Assembly: GCA_028292265.1 (NCBI GenBank)
Contig: JAQGMR010000068.1
Coordinates: 18,895 to 82,894, forward strand
Length of the DNA stretch: 64,000 bases
Direction of reading: 5' to 3'
Source of the DNA: Herminiimonas sp.
GTDB lineage: Bacteria; Pseudomonadota; Gammaproteobacteria; Burkholderiales; Burkholderiaceae_D
Both the position numbers and the translations under genes were made by a program. The notes under the pieces were generated by a model that was given only the letters and a program-made list of their open reading frames with translations, made no database searches and was not told where the DNA came from. Position 1 is the first letter of the stretch. Each line of letters starts with the position of its first letter. This document shows positions 43,486 to 52,669 of the stretch, piece by piece.

Positions 43486-44862
43486 ATGTTGTCCGAAAAT
43501 GCAAAGTTGGAAGCAGCACAATTCTTCCCCATGTTCCGCGCGAGGTACGGGCTTGCCCTACATGTGAAGGACGGCGGAGGGGCACTGTTGCGAAGGTATC
43601 TAACGATCGTCCTGATGGTAATTTTGGTATTTAGTTACCTCAATCTCCCTACCTACTTCTTCGTTCTAAAAAGCGCGCTTCTTCCGAAGTATTTCTACTA
43701 CGCCTTTGTTGCGGCACTGGTCCCCCTGATCGCCTCGAGGATGAATATCTTCGCGTCCTATCTGTTCACGCCGGCAGCATTGTGGATTGTCGCATTCATC
43801 GGTGTGAACATGCTTCATCTTTTGTTTGCGAGTGCCATAGACGTCAACATCATCCGGACGAAATATATAGAGGCGCAGATTAGCGAATTCCTGCTTGTCC
43901 TCGTGCTCGGGTTCGGATTCTTCTACAGTTTTACGTCGAGCTATGAACGTGCCTTTGCATGGCTTGCGATATTAATTCCGCTTTGCGTAATCGTTGATTT
44001 TATATATCCCGGTTTGTTTTATTCGATTGACTACGAGGGCGCTATTGTTGGACGCGCAGCAGCGACCTTTATAAATCCAAACGTTGCCGGCGAAGCAATA
44101 CTAATTACTTTCGTGCTTTCGTGCGGTGCGATAACCCGGAATTTGAGAGCGCCTGTTTTCATCCTGGCCGGTTTGGCAACCGTGGTGACGTACTCCAGGG
44201 CCGCCATCGGCGCGTGGATTTTCCTCGCAATTTTTCTTACCTTGACACGGGTATTGCCGAAGGCCGGTGTGATCCTGATTGCGGTTGCTGCAGGCACTGC
44301 GGCCATTCTGTTTGGCGGCTTTGAACATTATCTCAACAGCCGCTCCGACCTGGTTCATGGACTTTCCAATATCCAGGACCGGCTACGGTTTTTTGTCGAT
44401 ATGAATGTACGAGACGATAGCGCACTCGAGCGAAGCGAAGTCCTGGTGGCAAGCTGGAAAATGTTTCTAGAAAATCCTTTGGTGGGCGCTGGAGCAGGCG
44501 CAACGCGGGTATGGTCGTCATTCCACGTCAGCTCTCACAATATCCTTCTTCTGCAGGCGGCCGAGTACGGATTTACAGGAATCGTCCTGTGGTTATCAGC
44601 CGCAGCATTACTATTTCGCGGGAAGTATTTTAATGAAAAAGGGCTTCAGTGGGCGACAGCATTTTTGTTTATGTATTTTTCAATGTTTAGCCATAATCTT
44701 TTTGACTATACCTATTGGCTGGTCACGATCATGTTGGTCGCCGGCGTACGGAAGACATCCACGGGTTTCGTCTGGGCGCGCATCGCCTCAACGCCCTGGT
44801 CGGTCAATACAAATCTTGTCCCTCGTTCAGCAGGAAGTTTGTCTGCGATCCGGGAAACCTGA
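43486..44862 (+). CDS. Wzy-type polysaccharide polymerase / O-antigen ligase-like protein
   Basis: 458 residues with about eleven hydrophobic helices. Wzy_C-family marks are INPNVAGEAILITFVLSCGA, VTYSRAAIGAWIFLAIF, the periplasmic ENPLVGAGAGATRVW and SHNILLLQAAEYGFTGIVLW around the conserved histidine. It probably polymerises undecaprenyl-linked repeat units in the periplasm. The frame is open from GTG 43408, which lies inside the ops element; ATG 43486 with GGAG 11 bases upstream is my choice. AT content is higher than that of neighbouring housekeeping genes, as is common for Wzy. About 135 bases separate it from tviB. Confidence 0.85.
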   Translation: MLSENAKLEAAQFFPMFRARYGLALHVKDGGGALLRRYLTIVLMVILVFSYLNLPTYFFVLKSALLPKYFYYAFVAALVPLIASRMNIFASYLFTPAALWIVAFIGVNMLHLLFASAIDVNIIRTKYIEAQISEFLLVLVLGFGFFYSFTSSYERAFAWLAILIPLCVIVDFIYPGLFYSIDYEGAIVGRAAATFINPNVAGEAILITFVLSCGAITRNLRAPVFILAGLATVVTYSRAAIGAWIFLAIFLTLTRVLPKAGVILIAVAAGTAAILFGGFEHYLNSRSDLVHGLSNIQDRLRFFVDMNVRDDSALERSEVLVASWKMFLENPLVGAGAGATRVWSSFHVSSHNILLLQAAEYGFTGIVLWLSAAALLFRGKYFNEKGLQWATAFLFMYFSMFSHNLFDYTYWLVTIMLVAGVRKTSTGFVWARIASTPWSVNTNLVPRSAGSLSAIRET

Positions 44863-44923
44863 TCGCGGCGTTGCAGGCTTATTTAAAGCGGCAATGTCGG
44901 CCAGTGTTTTTCTGTTTTTAAAG

Positions 44924-44935
44924 TACAGATCTGTA
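44924..44935. promoter_or_regulatory. Perfect 12-bp palindrome upstream of tviB
   Basis: TACAGATCTGTA is a perfect palindrome 63 bases before the tviB ATG, in an AT-rich context within the 135-base gap behind the polymerase gene. It could be a regulator binding site or part of an internal promoter. No known consensus is assigned. Confidence 0.4.
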
Positions 44936-44997
44936 TTTGCGTGGCATCGGGTGAAAGCGGGACGTACTGAAACATTGCTAACAAAATCAAGGACAAC

Positions 44998-46275
44998 ATG
45001 AATATTTCGGAGAGCCCAAGAATCGCAGTGATCGGGCTGGGTTACGTCGGATTGCCGCTTGCTGTCGCGTTTGGCAACAAGTACCCGACGCTCGGCTTTG
45101 ACGTTAATGAGCGCCGTGTTGCCGAGCTTCGAAGCGGGATAGACGTCACACTCGAGGTGAATAGCGAGGACCTGTTGCGAAAGAACAGGCTGACGTACTC
45201 GACCGATCCAGAGGACCTGCGCCAGGCCACAGTCTATATCGTCACGGTGCCTACCCCGATCGACGCATTCAAGCAGCCGGATTTAACCCCTCTCAGGAAG
45301 GCGTCTGAGACGCTCGGGCACGTGATCAAGCCGGGCGATGTCGTCGTCTACGAATCTACGGTCTATCCAGGTGCCACCGAGGACTACTGCGTTCCGATTA
45401 TTGAAAGGATTTCTGGCCTCGTATTCAATCAGGATTTTGCGGCGGGCTACAGTCCTGAGCGGATTAATCCTGGCGACAAGGAACACACGCTGTCGACCGT
45501 CGTCAAGGTGACTTCGGGCTCGACACCGGAAGCCAGCTTCTTTGTCGATTCCCTCTACGCGAGCATTATCCCGGCCGGAACGCACCGGGCACCTTCCATC
45601 AAAGTCGCCGAAGCAGCAAAGGTCATCGAGAACACGCAACGCGACCTGAACATCGCCCTTATGAATGAGCTCGCCATCATCTTCAGGAAAATGGGAATTG
45701 ATACGGAGGACGTGTTGCAGGCCGCAGAAACGAAGTGGAATTTCCTTCCCTTCCGCCCGGGTCTGGTCGGCGGCCACTGCATCGGCGTTGATCCCTATTA
45801 CCTAACACACGCGGCTGAAGGCCTTGGCTACCATCCGCAAGTGATTCTCGCCGGACGTCGCATCAACGACAACATGGGCGGCTATGTCGTCGGTCAGCTT
45901 ATCAAGCAGATGATTCGGCGGCGCATCCAGATTGAAGACGCGAACATATTGGTCCTGGGCCTCGCTTTCAAGGAGAACTGCCCAGACCTGCGCAACACCC
46001 GCGTCATGGACAGTATCAACGCCCTGAAAACATACAACGTCAATGTAGACGTGTATGACCCGTGGGTAAGCGCCGAAGCCGCTCTGCATGAATATGGCAT
46101 AGAGCTAATCGAGGAACCCAAGTCCGGCCACTATGACGCGATTGTTGTTGCGGTCGCCCACAAGGAATTCCGCGAACTGGGCGCTTCTCGCCTGCATCGT
46201 TTCGGCAGGAAACAGCACGTCCTCTTCGATTTGAAATACGTACTGCCGAAAGGCGAGAGCGATATGCGGCTCTGA
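44998..46275 (+). CDS. tviB: UDP-N-acetylglucosamine 6-dehydrogenase (TviB/WbpA type)
   Basis: NAD-dependent oxidation of UDP-GlcNAc (or UDP-GalNAc) to the uronic acid. The 425-residue protein has the Rossmann start [60 protein letters not shown], the lysine region [20 protein letters not shown], the catalytic cysteine in [13 protein letters not shown] and the C-terminal [16 protein letters not shown]. These match the TviB/WbpA (Vi antigen and O6) subgroup rather than UDP-glucose dehydrogenase. ATG 44998 has AAGGAC upstream. The epimerase follows after 40 bases. Confidence 0.93.
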   Translation: MNISESPRIAVIGLGYVGLPLAVAFGNKYPTLGFDVNERRVAELRSGIDVTLEVNSEDLLRKNRLTYSTDPEDLRQATVYIVTVPTPIDAFKQPDLTPLRKASETLGHVIKPGDVVVYESTVYPGATEDYCVPIIERISGLVFNQDFAAGYSPERINPGDKEHTLSTVVKVTSGSTPEASFFVDSLYASIIPAGTHRAPSIKVAEAAKVIENTQRDLNIALMNELAIIFRKMGIDTEDVLQAAETKWNFLPFRPGLVGGHCIGVDPYYLTHAAEGLGYHPQVILAGRRINDNMGGYVVGQLIKQMIRRRIQIEDANILVLGLAFKENCPDLRNTRVMDSINALKTYNVNVDVYDPWVSAEAALHEYGIELIEEPKSGHYDAIVVAVAHKEFRELGASRLHRFGRKQHVLFDLKYVLPKGESDMRL

Positions 46276-46315
46276 CGGTAGAGCGATTTGCATGGCATCT
46301 TCAGGGAGCCAAATC

Positions 46316-47470
46316 ATGAATCGATTTGAAAAAATTAAATTGGATCTGCGCGCCCATCCGCGCAGGTGGCTCATTACGGGATGTGCCGGTTTCATCGGCT
46401 CAAATTTGCTGGAGTCTCTTCTTGGTCTGGACCAGAACGTCGTGGGTATCGACAACTTCGCAACGGGCAATCAATCCAACCTGAATGAAGTCGAAGCGCT
46501 AGTTGGACCTGAGAAATGGGCGCGCTTCGATCTCATTATTGGCGACATACGGGATATCGACAGTTGCCGGCGGGCGGTTAAGGGCGTCGATTATGTACTT
46601 CACCAGGCAGCGCTTGGCTCGGTGCCACGCTCGATCGAGGATCCGGTTACCACGAATGCCGTCAACCTAACCGGGTTCCTCAACATCCTGGCCGCGGCAA
46701 GGGAAGCTGGCAATCCGCCATTCGTGTATGCGGCTTCGAGCGCGGTCTACGGGGACCACCCGGATCTTCCAAAACGCGAGGACCGGACTGGTAACCAGTT
46801 GTCCCCGTATGCCGTGACCAAATATGCGAATGAGCTGTATGCCGGCGTGTTTTCTCGCTGCTACAGCCTGCACGCCACAGGCCTGAGATATTTCAATGTC
46901 TTTGGAAAGCGCCAGGACCCCAATGGACCTTATGCAGCGGTGATTCCAAAATGGATCGCCAGCATGATTCGAGGCGAACAGGTGACTATCAACGGCGACG
47001 GCATGACAAGCCGCGACTTCTGCTTCGTCGATAACGTGGTGCAGGCGAATCTGCTCGCTGCAATCTGCAACGGCGAGCCGAGGAGCAGAGTCTACAACGT
47101 GGCCGTGGGGGATATCACCACACTGAACCAGCTGCACGACTACTTGAGCGCCATCCTTTTGGCACACGGCGTGACCATCCCAAGGCAACCGCGCTACGGC
47201 GTTTATCGGCAAGGCGATGTCCTGCATTCGCAGGCAGACATTAGCAGGGCCAGACGGGAGCTCGGTTATGCGCCGGCGGTTCGTGTCCAGGCGGGCCTGG
47301 AGGCCGCGATGCCGTGGTACCTCGAACGGTTTCGGCGGCCCGATGAGACCGCAACCGCTTCCTCGCCTGACCGGCGGACTTTAATGCCGGGACGGTCGTC
47401 CCAGCCGCGTGTCCACAGCACTATTTTCGGCCAGGCCGGCCTGGATCGCGGCGCGAATGGCGCGGCATGA
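46316..47470 (+). CDS. tviC: UDP-HexNAc(A) 4-epimerase (TviC/WbpP type)
   Basis: NAD-dependent short-chain epimerase, 384 residues. The nucleotide loop [30 protein letters not shown], the catalytic [10 protein letters not shown] with [13 protein letters not shown] (Tyr-x3-Lys), [23 protein letters not shown] and [14 protein letters not shown] are typical of TviC/WbpP. With TviB it makes UDP-GlcNAcA/UDP-GalNAcA as in Vi antigen synthesis. ATG 46316 has GGGAG seven bases upstream, better than ATG 46292. About 40 residues beyond the usual end ([18 protein letters not shown]...) form a non-conserved tail. Confidence 0.93.
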   Translation: MNRFEKIKLDLRAHPRRWLITGCAGFIGSNLLESLLGLDQNVVGIDNFATGNQSNLNEVEALVGPEKWARFDLIIGDIRDIDSCRRAVKGVDYVLHQAALGSVPRSIEDPVTTNAVNLTGFLNILAAAREAGNPPFVYAASSAVYGDHPDLPKREDRTGNQLSPYAVTKYANELYAGVFSRCYSLHATGLRYFNVFGKRQDPNGPYAAVIPKWIASMIRGEQVTINGDGMTSRDFCFVDNVVQANLLAAICNGEPRSRVYNVAVGDITTLNQLHDYLSAILLAHGVTIPRQPRYGVYRQGDVLHSQADISRARRELGYAPAVRVQAGLEAAMPWYLERFRRPDETATASSPDRRTLMPGRSSQPRVHSTIFGQAGLDRGANGAA

Positions 47471-47504
47471 CTAGCCGAAGCAAGTGGGCGACAGAGGAAC
47501 GGGC

Positions 47505-48857
47505 GTGAGCGTCCTGGTGGCCATTGGCGAGCGCATCCGGCTGGCAGATCCACGGCATCATGCCATCCTGAAGGGAATGGCTTGGGTGGCGCTGTTTGTA
47601 CTGGCCGGCAAGATCATGGGCGCCGCTAAAGAGATGGTTGTGGCGTACCGGTACGGCACCGGGGCTGATCTCGACGCATATCTATTTGTGTTCAGCCTTA
47701 TCGGTCTGCCGGTGGGCATCTGGAGCAGCGCTGTCACGTCCGTGCTTGTTCCGTTGGCCGCGCGCCTACGCCAGCAAGGAGAGCGTGAACTACGGCGCTT
47801 TCGTTCAGAACTTCTCGGCCTGATACTTCTTGTCGCTGTCGGCCTATGGTCCGTATGGGGAGCAATCTTCTATCTCGCGCTCGTGTCCGGATGGACAGGG
47901 CTACCGCCAGCAACTGCGCAAATTGCCTTGCGGGCAGTGCCGGCGCTACTGTTGTTACTGCCGCTGGGCATCCTGATTAGTCTTCACTCAGCGTGGATGC
48001 TGGCAGCGGGCCGCCACGTCAATACCCTGCTGGAATGCGTACCCGCGCTGGCACTGATGGTCGTCGTTCTCGCCTTTCCTGATGGCGGCATCGCGCCACT
48101 GATTTGGGGAACCGTTGCCGGGGCCGTGTGCCACTTGATCAGCCTGGTGATTCCGCTGTCGCGGCGGGGAGAAATCCAGGCGCCCGTATTTCATCGTGAA
48201 TCGGCGCAATGGACCTGGTTCTGGAAGGGCTTCGGAATCCTGGTAGCAGGACAGGCGCTGATGAGTTTGACGGCCATCGTTGACCAGTTCTTCGCAGCCC
48301 GCCTTCCAACCGGTGCGATCGCCACCTTAGGTTATGCGAACCGGGTCCTCGCATTAATCCTCGGACTCGCCGCCACAGCCGTGGCAAGAGCAACGCTTCC
48401 GGTGTTCTCGGAGGCGCAGACACGCGGTGGAGATGCGCTGCACAGAGTGGTCATGCACTGGGTACGCCTGCAGTTCATGCTCGGTATCGCTGCGGCAATT
48501 GTGGGATATCTGCTGGCCCCGTGGGGAATGAAGGTGCTGTTCGAGCGCGGCGCCTTCACGGCCGCGAACACGGAGGCAGCGGCGGAAGTCCTGCGATACG
48601 GGATCGCGCAAGTACCTTTCTATTTCTCCGGCCTGGTATTCGCAAGCTATGCGGCCAGCCAGGGGCTTTACAGGCTGCTCTTCTGGTGCGGCGTGATTGG
48701 CATCGTGTCTAAAACGGCTGTCAATGCGGCCTTGGTGCCATCTATGGGCATCAACGGCATCGCGGCGGGATGGGTCGTGGTGTATGGACTTAACTGGACG
48801 TTTTTCTGGCTGACTTTAGGTCGCCGGAAATCCACAGATTCTTTGTCGCCCGCGTGA
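47505..48857 (+). CDS. MurJ-like (MVF family) lipid-linked oligosaccharide flippase
   Basis: A 450-residue polytopic membrane protein with MVF/MOP flippase features: GKIMGAAKEMVVAYRYGTGADLDAYL, PVGIWSSAVTSVLVP, the charged helix region VDQFFAARLPTGAIATLGYANRV, KVLFERGAFTAANTEAAAEVL (typical MurJ FERGAFT motif) and GLYRLLF. In this position it would flip the undecaprenyl-linked repeat unit (the Wzx role) rather than lipid II. GTG 47505 with GAGGAAC upstream is the chosen start; GTG 47484 is the alternative. The C-terminus is shorter than in full MurJ, so about 12 rather than 14 helices are expected. Confidence 0.87.
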   Translation: MSVLVAIGERIRLADPRHHAILKGMAWVALFVLAGKIMGAAKEMVVAYRYGTGADLDAYLFVFSLIGLPVGIWSSAVTSVLVPLAARLRQQGERELRRFRSELLGLILLVAVGLWSVWGAIFYLALVSGWTGLPPATAQIALRAVPALLLLLPLGILISLHSAWMLAAGRHVNTLLECVPALALMVVVLAFPDGGIAPLIWGTVAGAVCHLISLVIPLSRRGEIQAPVFHRESAQWTWFWKGFGILVAGQALMSLTAIVDQFFAARLPTGAIATLGYANRVLALILGLAATAVARATLPVFSEAQTRGGDALHRVVMHWVRLQFMLGIAAAIVGYLLAPWGMKVLFERGAFTAANTEAAAEVLRYGIAQVPFYFSGLVFASYAASQGLYRLLFWCGVIGIVSKTAVNAALVPSMGINGIAAGWVVVYGLNWTFFWLTLGRRKSTDSLSPA

Positions 48858-48944
48858 GTAAAGCCAGCGTTCGCAGATGCGTTCCAACCAATCTCTGCGA
48901 AGAACAGTTCCGCAGTGTTCCTGACCGATAAGCCGGATACATAG

Positions 48945-50117
48945 ATGAAACTGCTAATCTTCACCAACGATCTGTCCGCCGGCGGGGCAGAGCGGGTTGC
49001 CGCCAGTCTCGCGAATTACTGGGCCGGCAGCGACTGGAAAGTCACGTTGGTTACCCTGGGGCCGGAAAGCCACGACTTCTATCCTCTGCATCGGGCGATC
49101 GAGCGAATCTCGCTTGATTTGTCAGGGCATAGCAAGAATTTCATGGTCGGACTGCTGCAGAACCTGCGACGCGTTGTCGCTCTTCGCAGCACACTGAGAC
49201 AGACCCGTCCCGATGTTGCGCTGGCATTGATGAGTACGCCGAACGTACTTCTCGCGTTGGCTAGTCACGGCGTCGCCGGTCTGACCGCAATTGGATCTGA
49301 ACGCAGCTTTCCACCTCGCCTACCGCTGGGACGGGCGTGGAACGCCATGCGGGAAAAAACCTATGGCAAGCTCGCCGCGGTAGTCGCTTTGACCGAGGAG
49401 TGCGCAGACTGGGTAAAGCTGCATTCGACTGCGAAACTGGTACCTGTCATTCCCAACCCGATCTCGTGGCCACTGCAACAGCATGAGCCGCGGATTGCGC
49501 CGGACAGCATCTGTCGCAAGGAAAGAAAAGTACTGCTCGCGGTCGGCAGACTGGCCGCGGAGAAAAACCTGGAATTGTTGATCCAGGTGTTTGCAGAACT
49601 GGCGCCTGATCATGCCGAGTGGGATTTGATCATTCTGGGCGAAGGGCCTGAACGGCCGGTACTGGAAGCGCAGGTTCGGGCGACCGCCCTTTCGGGGCGC
49701 GTCCATCTGCCCGGATTAGCAGGGAACATGGGGGAATGGTACGCGCGGGCAGACCTGTATGTGCTGAGTTCCCGTTTTGAAGGGTTCCCCAACGCGCTGG
49801 CTGAAGCGCTCGCGCACGGCGTGCCGGCGGTAAGTGTGGATTGCGATACTGGTCCGCGCGATATTGTGCGTCACGGTGTCGATGGGTTACTGGTCGCGGC
49901 CGGTGATGAGGATGGTTTGAAAACTGCCCTCAACCGGCTAATGCAAGACAGCGAATTCCGGGCAGCGCTCGGTCTGCGTGCGGCGGAAGCGAGAACGCGA
50001 TTTTCAATTCAGCGCGTTGCCGGCATGTGGGAAAAATTGTTTGATCTTCTTTCGGAGAAGGACCGCGCCGCCCGTCCCGAGATCGCCACGCGGGTCAAGC
50101 AACGGTACTCCCGATGA
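48945..50117 (+). CDS. Glycosyltransferase family 4 (cluster GT 1)
   Basis: A 390-residue GT-B retaining glycosyltransferase. The N-terminal domain starts with MKLLIFTNDLSAGGAERVA, the acceptor-side motif of this group; the donor domain has AVGRLAAEKNLELLIQVF, LIILGEGPERP and the EX7E motif SSRFEGFPNALAEALAHG. It would add a sugar from a nucleotide donor to the undecaprenyl-linked unit; donor and acceptor are not predictable. It follows the flippase after 87 bases. Its N-terminal GGAERVA pattern is shared with the next GT, suggesting a duplication. Confidence 0.9.
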   Translation: MKLLIFTNDLSAGGAERVAASLANYWAGSDWKVTLVTLGPESHDFYPLHRAIERISLDLSGHSKNFMVGLLQNLRRVVALRSTLRQTRPDVALALMSTPNVLLALASHGVAGLTAIGSERSFPPRLPLGRAWNAMREKTYGKLAAVVALTEECADWVKLHSTAKLVPVIPNPISWPLQQHEPRIAPDSICRKERKVLLAVGRLAAEKNLELLIQVFAELAPDHAEWDLIILGEGPERPVLEAQVRATALSGRVHLPGLAGNMGEWYARADLYVLSSRFEGFPNALAEALAHGVPAVSVDCDTGPRDIVRHGVDGLLVAAGDEDGLKTALNRLMQDSEFRAALGLRAAEARTRFSIQRVAGMWEKLFDLLSEKDRAARPEIATRVKQRYSR

Positions 50118-50244
50118 GACAAGGCGTGTCCGTGCCGCTTGCCATCGGTGCACTGCGATGCGTGAGCCAGGCGCCCTTTTTCATTATGGACCTGTCGATC
50201 GTGGCTTCCCTTCCTGCGCTTTTTTCGCTATCGGAATTCTGACC

Positions 50245-51414
50245 GTGCGCATTGTCATGCTTACTTCCTCCCTCAACATTGGCGGCGCTGAACGCGTCGC
50301 ATCGGGGCTGTGTAATGCATGGGCTGAACGCGGAGATGAGGTCACGCTGATCGCCACGTTCTCCGGCGGCGGAAAGCCCTTCTACCGGATCTCGGGAAAT
50401 GTGGAGCTGATCTTTCTGGCAGACCTGGTGGGCGTAAAGCGCGTGAACCTTATCAGTTACCTCCAAAGGATTCATGTACTCCGGCGGTTGATCGCAGCCA
50501 GAAGTCCGGATCTGATCGTGTCCTTTCTGCCGAATGTAAACGTCGCGGCTGTGCTCTCCTCGGCTTTCCTGGGAATTCCAGTGATCATTTGCGAACGATC
50601 CGACGCGCCCAATGATCATCGCTTTCATCTTCTGGATGTGCTGCGAAGGCTGCTCTACCGCTTTGCCGACATCCTGACTGTGCAAACAGATGGGGTCGTG
50701 CCCAAAGTGAAATCGATGTATCCCGGCCTTAGGGCGGTCCACGTAGTACCGAACGGCCTGCCTCCAGAGATCATGCACTACCGCAAGCGCTGCAGCGGCG
50801 ACCGGAAAATTCTTCTAAGTCTGGGCCGGCTCTCCGCCGAGAAGCAGATCAACAAATTGCTGGACGCGTATATCTCCCTCGCTCCATTTTTCAATGACTG
50901 GGATCTGCATATATACGGTGATGGAGAGGAGCGGGCAGCCCTTGAAAGGAAAGTTCGCAAGGCGGGACTCGAAAACCGTGTACTGCTGAAGGGCGCAACG
51001 AGCGACCCGTGGCAGGTTATGGCCGAGGCGGATGCATTTGTGTTGGTTTCCCGGCACGAAGGTTTTCCGAATGCCTTGCTCGAAGCAATGGGGATAGGGC
51101 TTCCCTGCGTGGCATTCGATTGTCCCAGCGGCCCAAGGGAAATCATGCGCGGTGGCGAAGCAGGACGCCTGATAGCGCTGGATGACCAGGATGCGCTTGT
51201 AGCGGCACTGAAAGAACTGATGGAGAACGCGCCGTTACGAAGCAGTTTGGGCCAACGCGCGCGTGAAGAAGTAAGTAGCCGATACAGTTTCGCAGCGGTG
51301 CTCGCTCGCTGGGATCAGTTGTTTCGGCACGCAGGGGTAAAGGGTGCAGGTGACCCTGCCGCAATGACGCCACGCGAGGCAGTCGGCCACAGCCAGACAA
51401 GCTCGCACGTTTGA
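50245..51414 (+). CDS. Glycosyltransferase family 4 (cluster GT 2)
   Basis: A 389-residue GT4 enzyme starting VRIVMLTSSLNIGGAERVA, with LGRLSAEKQINKLL, LHIYGDGEERAALE and the donor-site motif VSRHEGFPNALLEAMGIG. The frame is open well upstream into the previous gene (to 49978), but the conserved N-terminus begins at GTG 50245, with GGAA nine bases ahead. The last about 25 residues (KGAGDPAAMTPREAVGHSQT) are a non-conserved tail. It is similar in layout to GT 1 and probably acts on the same repeat unit. Confidence 0.88.
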   Translation: MRIVMLTSSLNIGGAERVASGLCNAWAERGDEVTLIATFSGGGKPFYRISGNVELIFLADLVGVKRVNLISYLQRIHVLRRLIAARSPDLIVSFLPNVNVAAVLSSAFLGIPVIICERSDAPNDHRFHLLDVLRRLLYRFADILTVQTDGVVPKVKSMYPGLRAVHVVPNGLPPEIMHYRKRCSGDRKILLSLGRLSAEKQINKLLDAYISLAPFFNDWDLHIYGDGEERAALERKVRKAGLENRVLLKGATSDPWQVMAEADAFVLVSRHEGFPNALLEAMGIGLPCVAFDCPSGPREIMRGGEAGRLIALDDQDALVAALKELMENAPLRSSLGQRAREEVSSRYSFAAVLARWDQLFRHAGVKGAGDPAAMTPREAVGHSQTSSHV

Positions 51415-51539
51415 CATACGTCTTCGGTCAACGCCGGCAGACAGGTGGTTTTCATCGGCACACTTACGCTACACCGATCTATTGAAGCGTTGCGTGGCCG
51501 CTAGTCCGTCAATCATGTGCGCCGTGACATCGAGTCGAA

Positions 51540-52655
51540 ATGTCTGTCTCCCATTCCATTCTGAACGGCGCGCCGTCGATCAAGCACCGCACCATGGCAA
51601 ACAATATGGAAACGGAAATGCCGAAAGCTTTCAGATTGCATTGCGAACGGTCCGGGAGGGACCAGGCTGTACAGCCGATCAATTATGCAAAGGCGGCCGA
51701 TACACCAAGTTTCGTTATATCCCTTGATTTCGAAATGTTCTGGGGCGTCGCTGCCTTCCGCTCGCTCCCGAGCTACCGCCGCAACGTCGAAGGCGAATGG
51801 AGCGCCATTCCTCGCATGCTGGCGCTTTTTCGCAAGAATGCCATTCGGGCGACATGGGCAACAGTCGGCATGGTGATGTGTCGGGATCACGCCGAATGGC
51901 GCAAGATCCGGCCAGAGCCTATGCCGACCTATTCCAGGCCGGGGCTTTCAACGTATAACCATGATGCGGCGGCGCGGGAGCATCCAACCCTGTTCTTTGC
52001 ACGGCCCCTTGTTGAGCAGATCCTGGCTACGCCCGGACAGGAGTTGGCAAGCCATACCTATAGCCATTTCTATTGCGGGGAACAGGGAACGACCCCTGAG
52101 CAATTCAGCGCCGATCTTGCCTGCGCGCGGAAGGCCGCGTCGGCGTTAGGTGCACAGTACAAAAGTATTGTTTTCCCACGCAATCAACTGCGCGCCGAAT
52201 ACGTAGCGTTGCTGCCGCAGAACGGGTTCCATGTCTATCGCGGAAATCCGCAGAACTGGATATATCAAACGGGCGACGTCGTACCTGGAGGGTTGGCCGG
52301 CCGAGGGGTTCGGTTCCTGGATGCCTGGCTCCCGTTATCCGGCCCGGGGGTCGCGCGGCCAACTGCTTGCAATCGTATGGTCGAGGTTACGGCCAGCGCA
52401 TTTCTGCGTCCATGGTCGCCACGCCTGGCTGCGTTCGAGTCAATCCGGTTAGAGCGAATCAAGCGAAGCATGACCGTGGCGGCGCGAACGGGAGGTTGCT
52501 ACCACCTCTGGTGGCACCCGCATAATTTTGGCGTCAATCTTGACGCGAATCTTGCGGTCGTTGAGACGCTGGTTTCCCATTACAACCGGCTTCGGGATCG
52601 GTATGGAATGCAATCCCGCTGCATGGGGGACTTTGCCGGCCTTGTTGTGAACTGA
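51540..52655 (+). CDS. Polysaccharide deacetylase (NodB-like fold)
   Basis: A 371-residue putative carbohydrate esterase 4-type deacetylase. The catalytic face is visible as FVISLDFEMFWG (metal/base acidic residues), ELASHTYSHFYCG (two metal histidines), FPRNQLRAEY and HLWWHPHNFGVN near the end. It would remove N-acetyl groups from the glycan or a precursor. No signal peptide is seen, so it probably acts in the cytoplasm. Several in-frame starts exist (ATG 51540, 51594, 51606, 51618) ahead of the first conserved residue near position 57, so the true N-terminus is uncertain. Confidence 0.85.
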   Translation: MSVSHSILNGAPSIKHRTMANNMETEMPKAFRLHCERSGRDQAVQPINYAKAADTPSFVISLDFEMFWGVAAFRSLPSYRRNVEGEWSAIPRMLALFRKNAIRATWATVGMVMCRDHAEWRKIRPEPMPTYSRPGLSTYNHDAAAREHPTLFFARPLVEQILATPGQELASHTYSHFYCGEQGTTPEQFSADLACARKAASALGAQYKSIVFPRNQLRAEYVALLPQNGFHVYRGNPQNWIYQTGDVVPGGLAGRGVRFLDAWLPLSGPGVARPTACNRMVEVTASAFLRPWSPRLAAFESIRLERIKRSMTVAARTGGCYHLWWHPHNFGVNLDANLAVVETLVSHYNRLRDRYGMQSRCMGDFAGLVVN

Positions 52656-52669
52656 ATGCGAGGACTTTG

